Positions 42,453 through 51,173 of a stretch of 64,000 nt of DNA are shown piece by piece. The translations under genes and the position numbers were made by a program. The first letter of the stretch is position 1. Every line of letters starts with the position of its first letter. The DNA is from Glaciecola sp. UBA2563 (GTDB taxonomy: Bacteria > Pseudomonadota > Gammaproteobacteria > Enterobacterales > Alteromonadaceae): contig DDLV01000008.1 in assembly GCA_002340325.1 (NCBI GenBank), positions 1 through 64,000 of the forward strand, read 5' to 3'. Below the pieces are notes generated by a model. The model had not been told where the DNA came from, searched no databases, and was given only the letters and a program-made list of their open reading frames with translations.

Positions 42453-43478
42453 CTATTCAGTAACATAGTAGGCAGGCTTTTCGTAAATAGTGTTATATTT
42501 ATCAAAAATAGCTTGCATACCGCCGGTCATTACCAATTCCGTAATGACATCTCCTGCCGCATATGAAAGTGCGCGGTAGTCATTATGCACGGCCAAACCG
42601 ATATCCCATTTTTGCTTACCCAACATTGGAAATGCATTTTCAGCAAGTTGATATTTATCTGGATCAAGCTCAGCATGCAGGTTGCTCATTTGCGATCTCA
42701 ATCCCATCACTGCATCTATCTCGCCCTCAACCATAGCTGAAAATGCTTCATCATTTGAAGTGTAAACCGAGGTTTGTTCACGGAAACGACCACCAAATGC
42801 AGAGTTCAAATAGAAATATGGCACAGAGTCGTTTTCGACGCCGATGGGATGATATTGGAACATCGACATCGTTGGGACGTCTGGTAGGCGCTCAATTTCA
42901 TGCACTATTTTCCAAGTTTCAGAATGATAAGGCGCAAACATATGCACGAGTTCATGCACGAGCAAGCCAACATCGTCGCGTTTCTGACTATATACTCGAT
43001 CATAGGGTGTTCGCATCATCAAGTCGGCTTTCACGCGATGAATGATATGACCCTTCCAAATATAGTTGCGCAAATCGTCGTCGGTGGTCTCACCTGCTGT
43101 CATCCAAATGAGTTCTAGCTCAACGCCAAATGCATCGGCAATCTTCTTTGCGATCGCTACATCAATGCCTTTGGCTTCACCTTCTGAAGATTGATACGAG
43201 AATGGTGGGTAATTATCGTAAACTGCAATCCTTATATTGCCAGCTTCAATAATATCGTCGTAGGGTCTGGCTTGTACCGTCGATGTAACTAACAGTGATA
43301 TTGAGAAAACAATCAAATAGCTCAATTCTTTATAGAAGACCGTATCGAGGCATTTTGTCTTCGAACTCTTTAAAGTGATGCGGCCTAAAATCTTATCGTT
43401 TGAAAAATATTCGCCCAACCAACTACCAAGAGTTAACAAACTACACGTAAATAAAGACAAACTATTGATACTTCTCAT
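42453..43478 (-). CDS. Quinoprotein-associated periplasmic binding protein (XoxJ/MxaJ-like)
   Basis: The product has up to 341 residues. The mature domain begins at RPYDDIIEAGNIRIAVYDNYPPFSYQSSEGEAKGIDVAIAKKIADAFGVELELIWM, a family 3 solute-binding protein opening. Such proteins beside quinoproteins (XoxJ, MxaJ) are thought to help mature or activate the dehydrogenase rather than import a solute. A hydrophobic segment YLIVFSISLLVTSTVQA is the likely signal; the annotated ATG at 43478 leaves about 50 residues before it, which is long, so the true start may be downstream. It lies between the dehydrogenase and the divergent PedABC operon, sharing the promoter region with the box at 43649. Confidence 0.85.
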   Translation of the reverse strand: MRSINSLSLFTCSLLTLGSWLGEYFSNDKILGRITLKSSKTKCLDTVFYKELSYLIVFSISLLVTSTVQARPYDDIIEAGNIRIAVYDNYPPFSYQSSEGEAKGIDVAIAKKIADAFGVELELIWMTAGETTDDDLRNYIWKGHIIHRVKADLMMRTPYDRVYSQKRDDVGLLVHELVHMFAPYHSETWKIVHEIERLPDVPTMSMFQYHPIGVENDSVPYFYLNSAFGGRFREQTSVYTSNDEAFSAMVEGEIDAVMGLRSQMSNLHAELDPDKYQLAENAFPMLGKQKWDIGLAVHNDYRALSYAAGDVITELVMTGGMQAIFDKYNTIYEKPAYYVTE

Positions 43479-43784
43479 TTAACACCATCTTGGCTAAACC
43501 ATAGACCTTTTGGTCTTTGCAATCCGATGAATAGGATGCAATAGTTTTTTGATGAATACAAATCTTCTCGTTTCATTCTCTTTAAGAAACGTAAGACTAT
43601 AAATCTACAGCAATTAATTTACTTTTAGTCCACATACATTGGCGGAATGTTCCTCCTTCTTTAGTAGGGAATTTTACGAAAGATATACAAAAACTTTTTA
43701 ATTTAGCGTAATTTACCTTCCATTACGTTCCCGATGAATTGCATCTGTAGAGATGCATTTTTCACAGTTATTCAGGTACTTAAC
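43479..43784. other. 306-bp divergent promoter region
   Basis: There is no coding frame of note between the XoxJ-like gene (minus) and the PedA-like gene (plus). It contains the best shared-box copy (43649-43673). Both genes may be controlled from here. Confidence 0.55.
43649..43673 (+). promoter_or_regulatory. Putative regulator box in divergent promoter
   Basis: GTTCCTCCTTCTTTAGTAGG then GAATT; the core CTTTAGTAGG is preceded by a TTCCTCC half, as at 18689. It lies about 115 bases before the start at 43785 and 170 before the divergent start. Confidence 0.55.
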
Positions 43785-44963
43785 ATGATGCTCAGAGTTG
43801 TAAAACTATTAGTTTTTGCCTGTACAGTGTGCTTGATGTTTTCTTATTCCACCGCGAATGCATCAGAAACGATACAGATTTCTTACATCAAGCAGGTATC
43901 TGCATCTCCTGCCGGTGTTCCAGATTATTTATCACTCGCTGATGATGATGGAGTTGCTGGCGCAAAAGTTGGGATAATTGATGCCAATAAAACGGGCAAA
44001 TTTCTTGGTTATCAGCTCAATCTGAAAACTATTAGCTTGCAAGAATCACAATCGCTAACTGAAGAGCAGCAAGCGTCTGTAAAATCTTCGATTGCAATAG
44101 TCATTGATACGGGCATTACTGATTTCAATAGAACTATCGAGTTGATTAATAAAATCAATCCCAGTGCTGTTTTGCTTAATGTGAGAAATCAGTTTGATGA
44201 TGCACGTAGTAAGTACTGTTCACAATCGATAGTGCATATTGCACCGTCCTACCAAATGAAATCAGATGCGCTGGGCCAGTGGTTATTAACAAAACGCATT
44301 AAAGATATATTGATGATTCATGGTCCGACAGAAGAAGATCAGGCCTACGTAGATGCATTCGAATCGACGGCAAAAAAATTTAGACTCAATATTGTGGATG
44401 CAAAGGAATGGAAGTTTAGTTTTGATTTGCGCCGCAATGCATTCACAGAAATTCCAGTTTTCACGCGAACAAGAAAAAAATATGAAGCAGTTTTCAGTGT
44501 CGATCATGCTAATCAATTCGCATACAGCCTGCCGTTCAACACACATTTTTTAGTGCCCGTTATCGGTAGTGCAGGTCTCCAACCCACGGGTTGGCATGTA
44601 TCGCACGAGCAGTGGGGTGCAAGGCAGTTGCAAGGACGGTTTAAAGAAATAGCCGGTAGGCAAATGTCCGAATTTGACTACTACGGATATGTAGCGATTA
44701 CGGCTGTATCAACAGCGGTACAACAATTAAAAGAGAGAACTGGGACTGCTATTTATAACCAGCTCATTGTCCAGCAAGCGAATATTGCCGCTTACAAAGG
44801 TCGCCAGCTAACATTCAGAAAATCCACTCGACAATTGCGACAACCCATCTTGCTCGCAAATGCAGGTGCACTTGTCACACATGCTCCACTAAGCGGATTT
44901 TTACACCCATCAAATGATTTAGACACGCTTGGAGACGAAAACCAAGTATGCGAGGTAAAATGA
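43785..44963 (+). CDS. PQQ-alcohol-system ABC-type periplasmic binding protein (PedA-like)
   Basis: The protein has about 392 residues, with a signal peptide (MMLRVVKLLVFACTVCLMFSYSTANA) and a branched-chain amino-acid-type (type I) periplasmic binding fold. The starting ISYIKQVSASPAGVPDYLSLADDDGVAGAKVGIIDANKTGKFLGYQ and the later SEFDYYGYVAITAVSTAVQQL fit the binding-protein family that accompanies PQQ-alcohol dehydrogenase ABC systems (PedA type). The start at 43785 is preferred because CAGG lies upstream and the signal peptide begins there. The stop overlaps the next gene's start (ATGA). The ligand is unknown; in Pseudomonas putida the PedA1A2BC system affects lanthanide-dependent growth. 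Confidence 0.85.
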   Translation: MMLRVVKLLVFACTVCLMFSYSTANASETIQISYIKQVSASPAGVPDYLSLADDDGVAGAKVGIIDANKTGKFLGYQLNLKTISLQESQSLTEEQQASVKSSIAIVIDTGITDFNRTIELINKINPSAVLLNVRNQFDDARSKYCSQSIVHIAPSYQMKSDALGQWLLTKRIKDILMIHGPTEEDQAYVDAFESTAKKFRLNIVDAKEWKFSFDLRRNAFTEIPVFTRTRKKYEAVFSVDHANQFAYSLPFNTHFLVPVIGSAGLQPTGWHVSHEQWGARQLQGRFKEIAGRQMSEFDYYGYVAITAVSTAVQQLKERTGTAIYNQLIVQQANIAAYKGRQLTFRKSTRQLRQPILLANAGALVTHAPLSGFLHPSNDLDTLGDENQVCEVK

Positions 44964-45949
44964 AAACATCACTTAGAACGTTATGTAAAGTCGCTATCTT
45001 TTCTGCAATGTCTTTTGGATTGGCACACCACTCTATAGCCTTACCAACTGCTTATGTGACAAATGAAAAAGATGACACGGTATCGATAATCGATATGAAC
45101 ACCTATGAAGTTATCAACACGATTGATGTTGGCGATAGACCCAGAGGCTTTATCTTAAGCAGCGATCAAAAATTGGCTTACATTTGCGCATCGGAGTCTG
45201 ACCGAATACAAATATTAGATTTAGATACGCTAGAGATCATTGGGGATTTACCCTCTGGCGATGACCCCGAAACTATCGCCCTTCATCCAAATGGCACGAC
45301 TATATATACAGCCAATGAAGATGACGCTTTATTAACCGTGATAGATATTCCATCCGCTAGCGTTATCACCCAAATTGATGTCGGCGTAGAACCAGAAGGG
45401 CTCGCGGTAAGCAATGATGGTGAATTAATGATCGTCACATCCGAAACCACAAACATGGTGCATTGGATCGAGACTGAAACAAATGAAAACATTGCAAATA
45501 GCTTGGTTGCTTCAAGGCCCCGAGATGCTTATTTTAGCCATGATGACACAAAACTTTGGGTAAGCTCTGAAATTGGCGGTACGGTAGCAGTATTTGATAC
45601 TGAATCCAAAGAGCGGCTAACAGAAATCAGCTTCAAGATTGACGGTGTTTTTCCAGACAAAATACAGCCGGTTGGTATTTTATTAATGAAAGATAAGCCA
45701 CTTGCATTTGTCGCTCTTGGTCCAGCCAATCGCATAGCGGTCATAAATACTGAAACCTATGAAGTGGAAGACTATATTCTTGTTGGTCGTCGGGTGTGGC
45801 AAGTTGCCTTCAACCAAGATGAATCATTGCTTTTAACGACCAACGGCGTTAGCGGTGACATATCAATTATTGATACTGACGCATTAAAAGTGGAAAAAAC
45901 AGTAAAAGTGGGTCGATATCCTTGGGATGTTGCAGTTCGCTATAAATAA
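44960..45949 (+). CDS. PQQ-associated YVTN beta-propeller protein
   Basis: A periplasmic protein of 329 residues with a signal peptide (to about SIA) and about seven YVTN-type repeats: AYVTNEKDDTVSIIDMNTYEVINTIDVGDRPRG, IYTANEDDALLTVIDIPSASVITQIDVGVEPEG and others. This belongs to the propeller family found beside PQQ-dependent alcohol dehydrogenases and their ABC system. Its role may be ligand delivery or a periplasmic scaffold. It overlaps the upstream binding protein by 4 bases and is followed, after a 234-base gap holding a long palindrome, by the ATPase. A GAGG site precedes the chosen ATG; the alternative at 44948 is 12 bases earlier. Confidence 0.9.
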   Translation: MKTSLRTLCKVAIFSAMSFGLAHHSIALPTAYVTNEKDDTVSIIDMNTYEVINTIDVGDRPRGFILSSDQKLAYICASESDRIQILDLDTLEIIGDLPSGDDPETIALHPNGTTIYTANEDDALLTVIDIPSASVITQIDVGVEPEGLAVSNDGELMIVTSETTNMVHWIETETNENIANSLVASRPRDAYFSHDDTKLWVSSEIGGTVAVFDTESKERLTEISFKIDGVFPDKIQPVGILLMKDKPLAFVALGPANRIAVINTETYEVEDYILVGRRVWQVAFNQDESLLLTTNGVSGDISIIDTDALKVEKTVKVGRYPWDVAVRYK

Positions 45950-46010
45950 GAAACTGGAATAAAAAGGAATGGCTATGTTTAATCGTTGCTAAATTCCTAA
46001 GGCGCGGATT

Positions 46011-46122
46011 TACAGTTGATTGTAGGTATTAATAATTTGAAAGCTTCGAATTCATGGATGAATTCGCAGAGCGCCCAGGGATTGGGTTCACAGCGACTTT
46101 CAAATTATTAATACCTACAATC
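46011..46122. repeat. Long palindromic intergenic element, copy 2, perfect 26-bp stem
   Basis: Arms 46018-46043 and 46097-46122 are perfect reverse complements over 26 bases. The 53-base loop contains AGCTTCGAATTCAT-type sequence and GCAGAGCGCCCAGGGATTGGG, as in the element at 25281-25410. It sits inside the PedABC operon between the propeller and ATPase genes. Confidence 0.9.
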
Positions 46123-46183
46123 AAATGTAAACAAATATCTTAGAAACTACGCAACACCTAAACAGAACAGATTAAAAACAAAT

Positions 46184-46909
46184 ATGCGGTTACAGGTAGA
46201 AAACCTTAGTTATCATTTCGGAAACAAAAAGGCACTTAACAATGTGTCTTTTTCGTTATCGTCAGGCTTTAACATTTTGTTGGGGCCAAACGGAGCCGGC
46301 AAGAGTACTTTGTTTTCTTTACTCACGGGCTTGCGGCGCGTTTCAGAGGGTCGAATTTTAATTAATGAGCTATCGATGAAATCGCAGCGTCAGAATGTCA
46401 TGCGCCATCTGGGGGTTGTATTTCAGGAAAATACCTTGGACCTCGATTTAACGGTTTATCAGAATTTAGACTATTTCGCTTCATTACACGGGCTGAAAAC
46501 CGAAAATGCCTTAACGCGGATTGAAGATGTATTGGAACATCTTGGGTTATCTTCACGGTTAGGAGATAAAGTTCGTAGCCTTAACGGCGGCCACCGCAGG
46601 CGATTGGAAATTGCGCGCAGTTTGCTCCATCAACCAAGTTGCTTGTTGTTCGATGAACCTACAGTAGGTTTGGATATAGAATCCAGACAACTCATTCTTA
46701 CTTTTGTGCATGAATATGTTAAGCGCACAGATGCATTGGTGCTATGGGCAACCCATTTACTAGAAGAAGTAGCTCAGGACGATCATTTACTGTTATTGGC
46801 GAACGGCGAGTTAAAAGGTGACGATGTTTGCGGCAATTTAATTGCAGCAAATGGGGTGGATACTGTAAGCGCACTGTTTAATAAATACACCAAAAAGGAC
46901 AAAAACTAG
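46184..46909 (+). CDS. ABC transporter ATP-binding protein (PedB-like)
   Basis: A 241-residue ATPase with Walker A GPNGAGKST, Q-loop GVVFQENTLD, a signature reading LNGGHRRRLEIARSL (Asn replacing Ser of LSGG), Walker B CLLFDEPTVGLD and ATHLLEEVAQDD as H-loop. It is of the ABC-2/export-like subclass, not the importer class of the TauB-type gene at 23 kb. With the permease starting at its stop codon it forms the membrane part of the PQQ-alcohol-associated ABC system. The Ser-to-Asn change in the signature is unusual but may be family-specific. Confidence 0.9.
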   Translation: MRLQVENLSYHFGNKKALNNVSFSLSSGFNILLGPNGAGKSTLFSLLTGLRRVSEGRILINELSMKSQRQNVMRHLGVVFQENTLDLDLTVYQNLDYFASLHGLKTENALTRIEDVLEHLGLSSRLGDKVRSLNGGHRRRLEIARSLLHQPSCLLFDEPTVGLDIESRQLILTFVHEYVKRTDALVLWATHLLEEVAQDDHLLLLANGELKGDDVCGNLIAANGVDTVSALFNKYTKKDKN

Positions 46910-47694
46910 TGTATTGGCATTGTTTTATGGGCGTACTCAAACGTGAAATGCTGAAGTTTTGGCAGCAAAGGAGCCGATTGCTCAGTGCATTAGTTAGGCC
47001 TCTTCTATGGCTTATCGTATTTGCTGCGGGATTTCGATCAGCGCTTGGGTTGTCGATGATAGAACCGTATGAAACATATATTTTATATGATGAGTACATA
47101 GTGCCTGGTTTGGCTGCCATGATTGTACTGTTTAATAGTATGCAAGGGTCACTGTCAATGGTGTATGACCGAGAGATGGGCAGTATGAAAGTGCTATTGA
47201 TGAGTCCATTTCCAAGAGAGTTTTTATTGTGTAGTAAGCTGGTCGGGAACGCACTTATTTCAGCGCTTCAAGTGTATGTATTTTTTATCATTGCTGCACT
47301 TCTTTCGATACAAGTTTCCCTGTTAGGGTATTTGTATGCACTACCCGTGATTTTTTTTCTAGCGTTATTTCTCGGTTCTCTAGGTTTGTTATTGGCGAAC
47401 TATATAAAACAGTTAGAAAACTTTGCTGGCGTTATGAATTTTGTCATTTTCCCGATGTTCTTTTTATCAAGTGCGCTTTATCCATTGTGGAAAATGCGTG
47501 AAGCAAGTGAAGTGCTCTATTGGATATGTTTTATAAATCCGTTCTCAAGTGGCGTCGAGCTGCTGAGATTTAGTATGTATGAAAAATTTGCACTAAATGA
47601 GTGTATAGTCATGGCATTTGTTACTGTTGTATGTTTTTTTGCCGCTGTGAAAAGTTTCGAACCAAAATCGAATAAACCAAGGAAACCGGGTTAG
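46909..47694 (+). CDS. ABC-2-type permease of the PQQ-alcohol system (PedC-like)
   Basis: A membrane protein of 261 residues with six predicted helices. ABC-2 features include FWQQRSRLLSALVRPLLWLIVFAAGFRSAL and the mid-protein MVYDREMGSMKVLLMSPFPREFLL, then NFVIFPMFFLSSALYPLWKM. Such permeases usually export. The gene begins with GTG at the last base of the upstream stop (TAGTG), a tight coupling. Together with the PedA-, propeller- and PedB-like genes it repeats the P. putida pedA1A2BC set, which was linked to growth with low lanthanide. Direction and substrate remain open. Confidence 0.9.
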   Translation: MYWHCFMGVLKREMLKFWQQRSRLLSALVRPLLWLIVFAAGFRSALGLSMIEPYETYILYDEYIVPGLAAMIVLFNSMQGSLSMVYDREMGSMKVLLMSPFPREFLLCSKLVGNALISALQVYVFFIIAALLSIQVSLLGYLYALPVIFFLALFLGSLGLLLANYIKQLENFAGVMNFVIFPMFFLSSALYPLWKMREASEVLYWICFINPFSSGVELLRFSMYEKFALNECIVMAFVTVVCFFAAVKSFEPKSNKPRKPG

Positions 47695-47822
47695 TCTTTA
47701 AACAATATACCTGTTTATTGACATGTGTCATGAGTATGTAAAATACAGATGTAAAGGCAAGAATTAACAGAGATACGCATATGTTACTATATCTGCAATA
47801 TCTCGGCTGATTGGCCCTTTAA

Positions 47823-47839
47823 ATTCCTACTAAGGTACC
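47823..47839 (+). promoter_or_regulatory. Putative regulator box upstream of pqqA
   Basis: ATTCCTACTAAGGTACC resembles the reverse form of the shared box (TTCCTACTAAAG). It lies about 65 bases before the pqqA start, so it may set PQQ synthesis in line with dehydrogenase expression. Confidence 0.4.
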
Positions 47840-47903
47840 ATGTTGCTAATAACAACTCGAACTTATACTATTACAGGAAATTAACAAATAAAGGCGAAAA
47901 ATT

Positions 47904-47975
47904 ATGTGGAAAAAACCAGCATACCAAGAAATGAGACTTGGCTTCGAAGTTACTCTATACATCAGCAATAGATAA
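47904..47975 (+). CDS. pqqA: PQQ precursor peptide PqqA
   Basis: The peptide is 23 residues, starting MWKKPAYQEMRLGFEVTLYI. The conserved Glu15 and Tyr19 of the E-V-T-x-Y motif are the two side chains joined by PqqE to build PQQ. It is almost identical in pattern to known PqqA peptides (MWKKP...EVTLYISNR). AAGGCG lies at proper distance. The gene is followed by a hairpin before pqqB, which probably makes pqqA more abundant than the enzyme messages. It is easily missed by gene callers because of its size. Confidence 0.95.
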   Translation: MWKKPAYQEMRLGFEVTLYISNR

Positions 47976-48005
47976 ACTCGAAACGCAGTAAAAAGTATTA
48001 TTTTT

Positions 48006-48033
48006 GAAGGTTGCTTAGGCAGCCTTTTTTTAT
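48006..48033 (+). terminator. Attenuator or partial terminator between pqqA and pqqB
   Basis: AAGGTTGC-TTA-GGCAGCCTT with one G-T pair, followed by TTTTT. It lies 30 bases past pqqA and 35 before pqqB; partial read-through would express the downstream genes at a lower level. Confidence 0.7.
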
Positions 48034-48067
48034 CTGAAGTTAAAATAAACAGTATATAAAAGCAGTT

Positions 48068-48988
48068 ATGCAGATTTTAATATTAGGTTCTGGTGCCGGT
48101 GGTGGCGTCCCTCAATGGAATTGCCACTGTCATATATGTTCGGGTATTCGCCACGACGAAATTGTCGCTAAGCCTAGAACGCAATCGAGTATCGCCGTGA
48201 GTAGTAATGGTGAAGACTGGATATTGATCAACGCTTCCCCCGACCTTAGACAACAAATCAATGAGACTCCAAAGCTTTGGCCTGAAAAGGGTGTAAAAAG
48301 GGGGACGCGCATCCGTTCAATTGTCTTAACTGACAGCCAAATAGACCACACTACAGGTCTGTTGACTTTGCGAGAAGGCTTGCCACTTCCGGTTCATTGT
48401 ACAGATGTTGTATACGAGGATTTGACCACCGGGTTTCCATTATTCAATATGCTTAAACATTGGCATGGTGGGTTGCAAAGACGCGCAATTGATACTGACC
48501 ACGAGAGTGAATTTTTCCCTGAAGGCGCGGGTGACCTAACGTTTAATCCTGTTGTTCTGGAATCCAATGCTCCACCATATTCAAAGTATCGCGATAACAT
48601 CGTTCCAGGAAATAACATTGGACTTAAAATAACGAATAAAGTGACAGGAAAGGTGTTGTTTTATGCGCCTGGCTGCATGCAAGCAAGTGATTTGGTCAAA
48701 GACATGCTAAAGCAAGCGGACTGTGTGTTGTTTGATGGAACTCTGTGGTTAGATGATGAAATGATAGCTAATGGATTCAGCGAAAGACTTGGCACGCAGA
48801 TGGGGCATATGCCTGTCAACGGCGATGGTGGTGCAATAGACATGCTGAATGAATATGATATTAATCGCAAAGTACTTATCCATATCAACAATACAAACCC
48901 TGTCCTAAATGAAAATTCAGAAGAAAATGCGTATTTGCAAAGCAAAGATATTGAGCTTGCCTACGATGGCATGGAAATCAATCTGTAG
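48068..48988 (+). CDS. pqqB: PQQ biosynthesis protein PqqB
   Basis: A metallo-beta-lactamase-fold protein of 306 residues. It starts MQILILGSGAGGGVPQWNCHCHICSGIR, with Cys-rich sequence and the conserved GGGxPQWNC signature, and has TDSQIDHTTGLLTLREG as the metal-binding variant of HxHxDH. PqqB is a hydroxylase acting on the Glu-Tyr derived intermediate. It follows pqqA after a partial terminator and precedes pqqC by 25 bases. Length and motifs are typical, with no sign of damage. Confidence 0.96.
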   Translation: MQILILGSGAGGGVPQWNCHCHICSGIRHDEIVAKPRTQSSIAVSSNGEDWILINASPDLRQQINETPKLWPEKGVKRGTRIRSIVLTDSQIDHTTGLLTLREGLPLPVHCTDVVYEDLTTGFPLFNMLKHWHGGLQRRAIDTDHESEFFPEGAGDLTFNPVVLESNAPPYSKYRDNIVPGNNIGLKITNKVTGKVLFYAPGCMQASDLVKDMLKQADCVLFDGTLWLDDEMIANGFSERLGTQMGHMPVNGDGGAIDMLNEYDINRKVLIHINNTNPVLNENSEENAYLQSKDIELAYDGMEINL

Positions 48989-49013
48989 TGGATAAAGTAG
49001 ACAAGGAAACCCA

Positions 49014-49775
49014 ATGAGCACTAGCGAAACACCACTGAGCCGAGACGCGTTTGAACAAGCTCTCAGAGCAAAGGAGAAGTACTACCATATTAATCATCCA
49101 TTTCACAAACGGATGAATGAGGGTAAGTGCAGTAAAGAAGAAATTCAGGGTTGGGTTGCTAACAGACTTTACTATCAAATTGCGATTCCGGTCAAAGATG
49201 CTGCAGTACTGTCAAATTGCCCTGACATGGAAACACGCCGTAAGTGGATTCAACGTATTATCGATCACGATGGCCGAGAAGGTGATGATACGCTTGGCGG
49301 AATAGAAGCTTGGTTGCGTCTTGGCGAATCCGTCGGGCTTAATCGAGAAGAAATGTTGGACGAAACGCATCTTTTACCTTCGGTGAAGTTTGCTGTTGGT
49401 GCTTATGTGAATTTTGTGAGAAGGGCTAGTTGGGAGGAAGCTGCTTGTTCGTCGCTTACTGAAATGTTCGCACCAAAGATACATCAAAGTCGCCTTGATA
49501 CTTGGCCTGATCATTACAAATGGATTGATCCTGAGGGCTTTAAATATTTTCAAATGCGTTTAAGTCAAGCAAGAAGGGACGTGCAGCATGGTCTGCAGAT
49601 TACGTTGGATCATTTTACAACGTACAAACAGCAGCAAGATGCGTTAAACATATTGCAGTTTAAACTGGATATTCTGTGGACGATAGCAGATGCTATTTGT
49701 CTTGCTTACGAGCATAAAAGGGTACCTTTTGATGGCATTGCAAATCAAGAAATTTGCCATAAAGGAATGCTATAA
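49014..49775 (+). CDS. pqqC: Pyrroloquinoline-quinone synthase PqqC
   Basis: An enzyme of 253 residues catalysing the final eight-electron oxidation and ring closure to PQQ. Helical-bundle motifs include YYHINHPFHKRMNEG, IQGWVANRLYYQIAIPVKDAAVLSNCPD, IDHDGREGDDTLGGIEAWLRLGE and SLTEMFAPKIHQSRLDTWPDHYKWI, all characteristic. AGGAAACCC precedes the ATG. pqqD starts 2 bases after the stop, so the genes are co-translated. Confidence 0.97.
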   Translation: MSTSETPLSRDAFEQALRAKEKYYHINHPFHKRMNEGKCSKEEIQGWVANRLYYQIAIPVKDAAVLSNCPDMETRRKWIQRIIDHDGREGDDTLGGIEAWLRLGESVGLNREEMLDETHLLPSVKFAVGAYVNFVRRASWEEAACSSLTEMFAPKIHQSRLDTWPDHYKWIDPEGFKYFQMRLSQARRDVQHGLQITLDHFTTYKQQQDALNILQFKLDILWTIADAICLAYEHKRVPFDGIANQEICHKGML

Positions 49776-49777
49776 CT

Positions 49778-50038
49778 ATGTCGTTGAAAATGAACCCGCT
49801 GTATCGATTACAGTATGAAAAAGCGCAAAATGGGCATGTGTTACTCTTTCCTGAAGGCATGGTAAAATTGAGCGAATCTGCCGCAGAAATTCTATTGCAG
49901 GTGGATGGTGAACGAACCGAAACAGATATTAAAAGTGCTTTGAGAGACAAGTTTCCAGATGCGCCAGAAGACATGGAGCAGGATATTGATGAATTTCTTA
50001 GCCACGCAAAAGAAAAGAACTGGGTGTTAGATGAGTAG
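49778..50038 (+). CDS. pqqD: PQQ peptide chaperone PqqD
   Basis: An 86-residue RiPP recognition element that binds PqqA and presents it to PqqE. It starts MSLKMNPLYRLQYEKAQNGHVLLFPEGMVKLSESAAEILLQVDGERT, matching the PqqD fold (LLFPEGxxxLxxSAAEIL). It overlaps pqqE by 8 bases. Length is normal. Confidence 0.95.
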   Translation: MSLKMNPLYRLQYEKAQNGHVLLFPEGMVKLSESAAEILLQVDGERTETDIKSALRDKFPDAPEDMEQDIDEFLSHAKEKNWVLDE

Positions 50039-51155
50039 TGAATCAGCACAAATTGGCACGCCGTTTTGGCTGTTGGCAGAGCTGACATATCAGTGTCCGC
50101 TGCATTGCCCGTATTGTTCTAACCCCGTCAATATGGATGCTGAAAACGCCGAAATCGATACGCAGCAGTGGCTAAAAGTACTTTCAGATGCACGTGAGAT
50201 GGGGGCTGTACAACTTGGCTTCTCTGGTGGCGAGCCATTAATGCGCAAAGATTTAGAGACACTGGTAAAACATGCCAGTGAACTTGGTTTTTATACCAAC
50301 TTGATTACCTCTGGTATCGGTTTGACTGAAAAACGCATAAAAGCGCTAAAAGAAGCTGGACTTGATCACGTACAGTTGAGCTTTCAAGCAGCAAATGCAG
50401 AAGAAAACGACCTTATTGGAAACAAGCGCCACTCATTTGAGCAAAAGCAGAAAGTTGCTAGGTTAATTAAGAAATATGATTACCCAATGGTCCTGAACTT
50501 TTGTATCACTGCGCAAAACATCGCACAAATGCCTGATGTCATGGATCTTAGCTGTGAATTGCAGGCAGACTTTGTTGAGCTTGCCACTGTTCAGTACTAT
50601 GGATGGGCGTATGAGAACCGTGAACATCTACTGCCCACCAAACAGCAATTGACGACTGCAGAAACTTATGTGAATCAGTTCCGGGACGGTCAAGAGGGGC
50701 AAGGTCCAAAATTCATTTTTGTGACGCCAGACTACTACGAAGTTCGCCCCAAAGCCTGCATGAATGGGTGGGGTACGACGTTTTTGACCGTTACGCCAGA
50801 TGGCACATGTTTACCTTGTCACAGCGCAAAGATCCTTCCTTTGACTTTTCCTAATGTTAAAGAACAGTCCGTGCAAGATATTTGGCACAATGACTTTAGC
50901 TTTAATCATTTTCGTGGCGATGATTGGATGCCTAGCCCTTGTAAAGACTGCGATGAAAAGCATATCGATTTTGGTGGATGTAGATGCCAAGCGTTTATGC
51001 TGACAGGGGATATGTATAAAACAGATCCCGTTTGCAGTAAATCTCCTGATCACCACCTTATTCAAAGCGCGATTGCGAATGCAGGTGAATCAACAGATAA
51101 GCCCCTTAGATATCGCGTTCTGAAAAAGGACAAAATTCCTGTCAAAACTGTTTAA
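50031..51155 (+). CDS. pqqE: Radical SAM PqqA cross-linking enzyme PqqE
   Basis: A 374-residue enzyme with the radical SAM motif CPLHCPYC (Cys22, Cys26, Cys29), the GGE-type LGFSGGEPLMRKDLE, and a C-terminal SPASM domain with auxiliary-cluster cysteines (CMNGWGTTFLTVTPDGTCLPCHSA; CKDCDEKHIDFGGCRCQAF). It joins Glu15 and Tyr19 of PqqA by a carbon-carbon bond. It overlaps pqqD, indicating stoichiometric translation of the two partners. All expected Cys are present. Confidence 0.97.
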   Translation: MSSESAQIGTPFWLLAELTYQCPLHCPYCSNPVNMDAENAEIDTQQWLKVLSDAREMGAVQLGFSGGEPLMRKDLETLVKHASELGFYTNLITSGIGLTEKRIKALKEAGLDHVQLSFQAANAEENDLIGNKRHSFEQKQKVARLIKKYDYPMVLNFCITAQNIAQMPDVMDLSCELQADFVELATVQYYGWAYENREHLLPTKQQLTTAETYVNQFRDGQEGQGPKFIFVTPDYYEVRPKACMNGWGTTFLTVTPDGTCLPCHSAKILPLTFPNVKEQSVQDIWHNDFSFNHFRGDDWMPSPCKDCDEKHIDFGGCRCQAFMLTGDMYKTDPVCSKSPDHHLIQSAIANAGESTDKPLRYRVLKKDKIPVKTV

Positions 51156-51173
51156 GCTTATAAGGCCGGTTGA

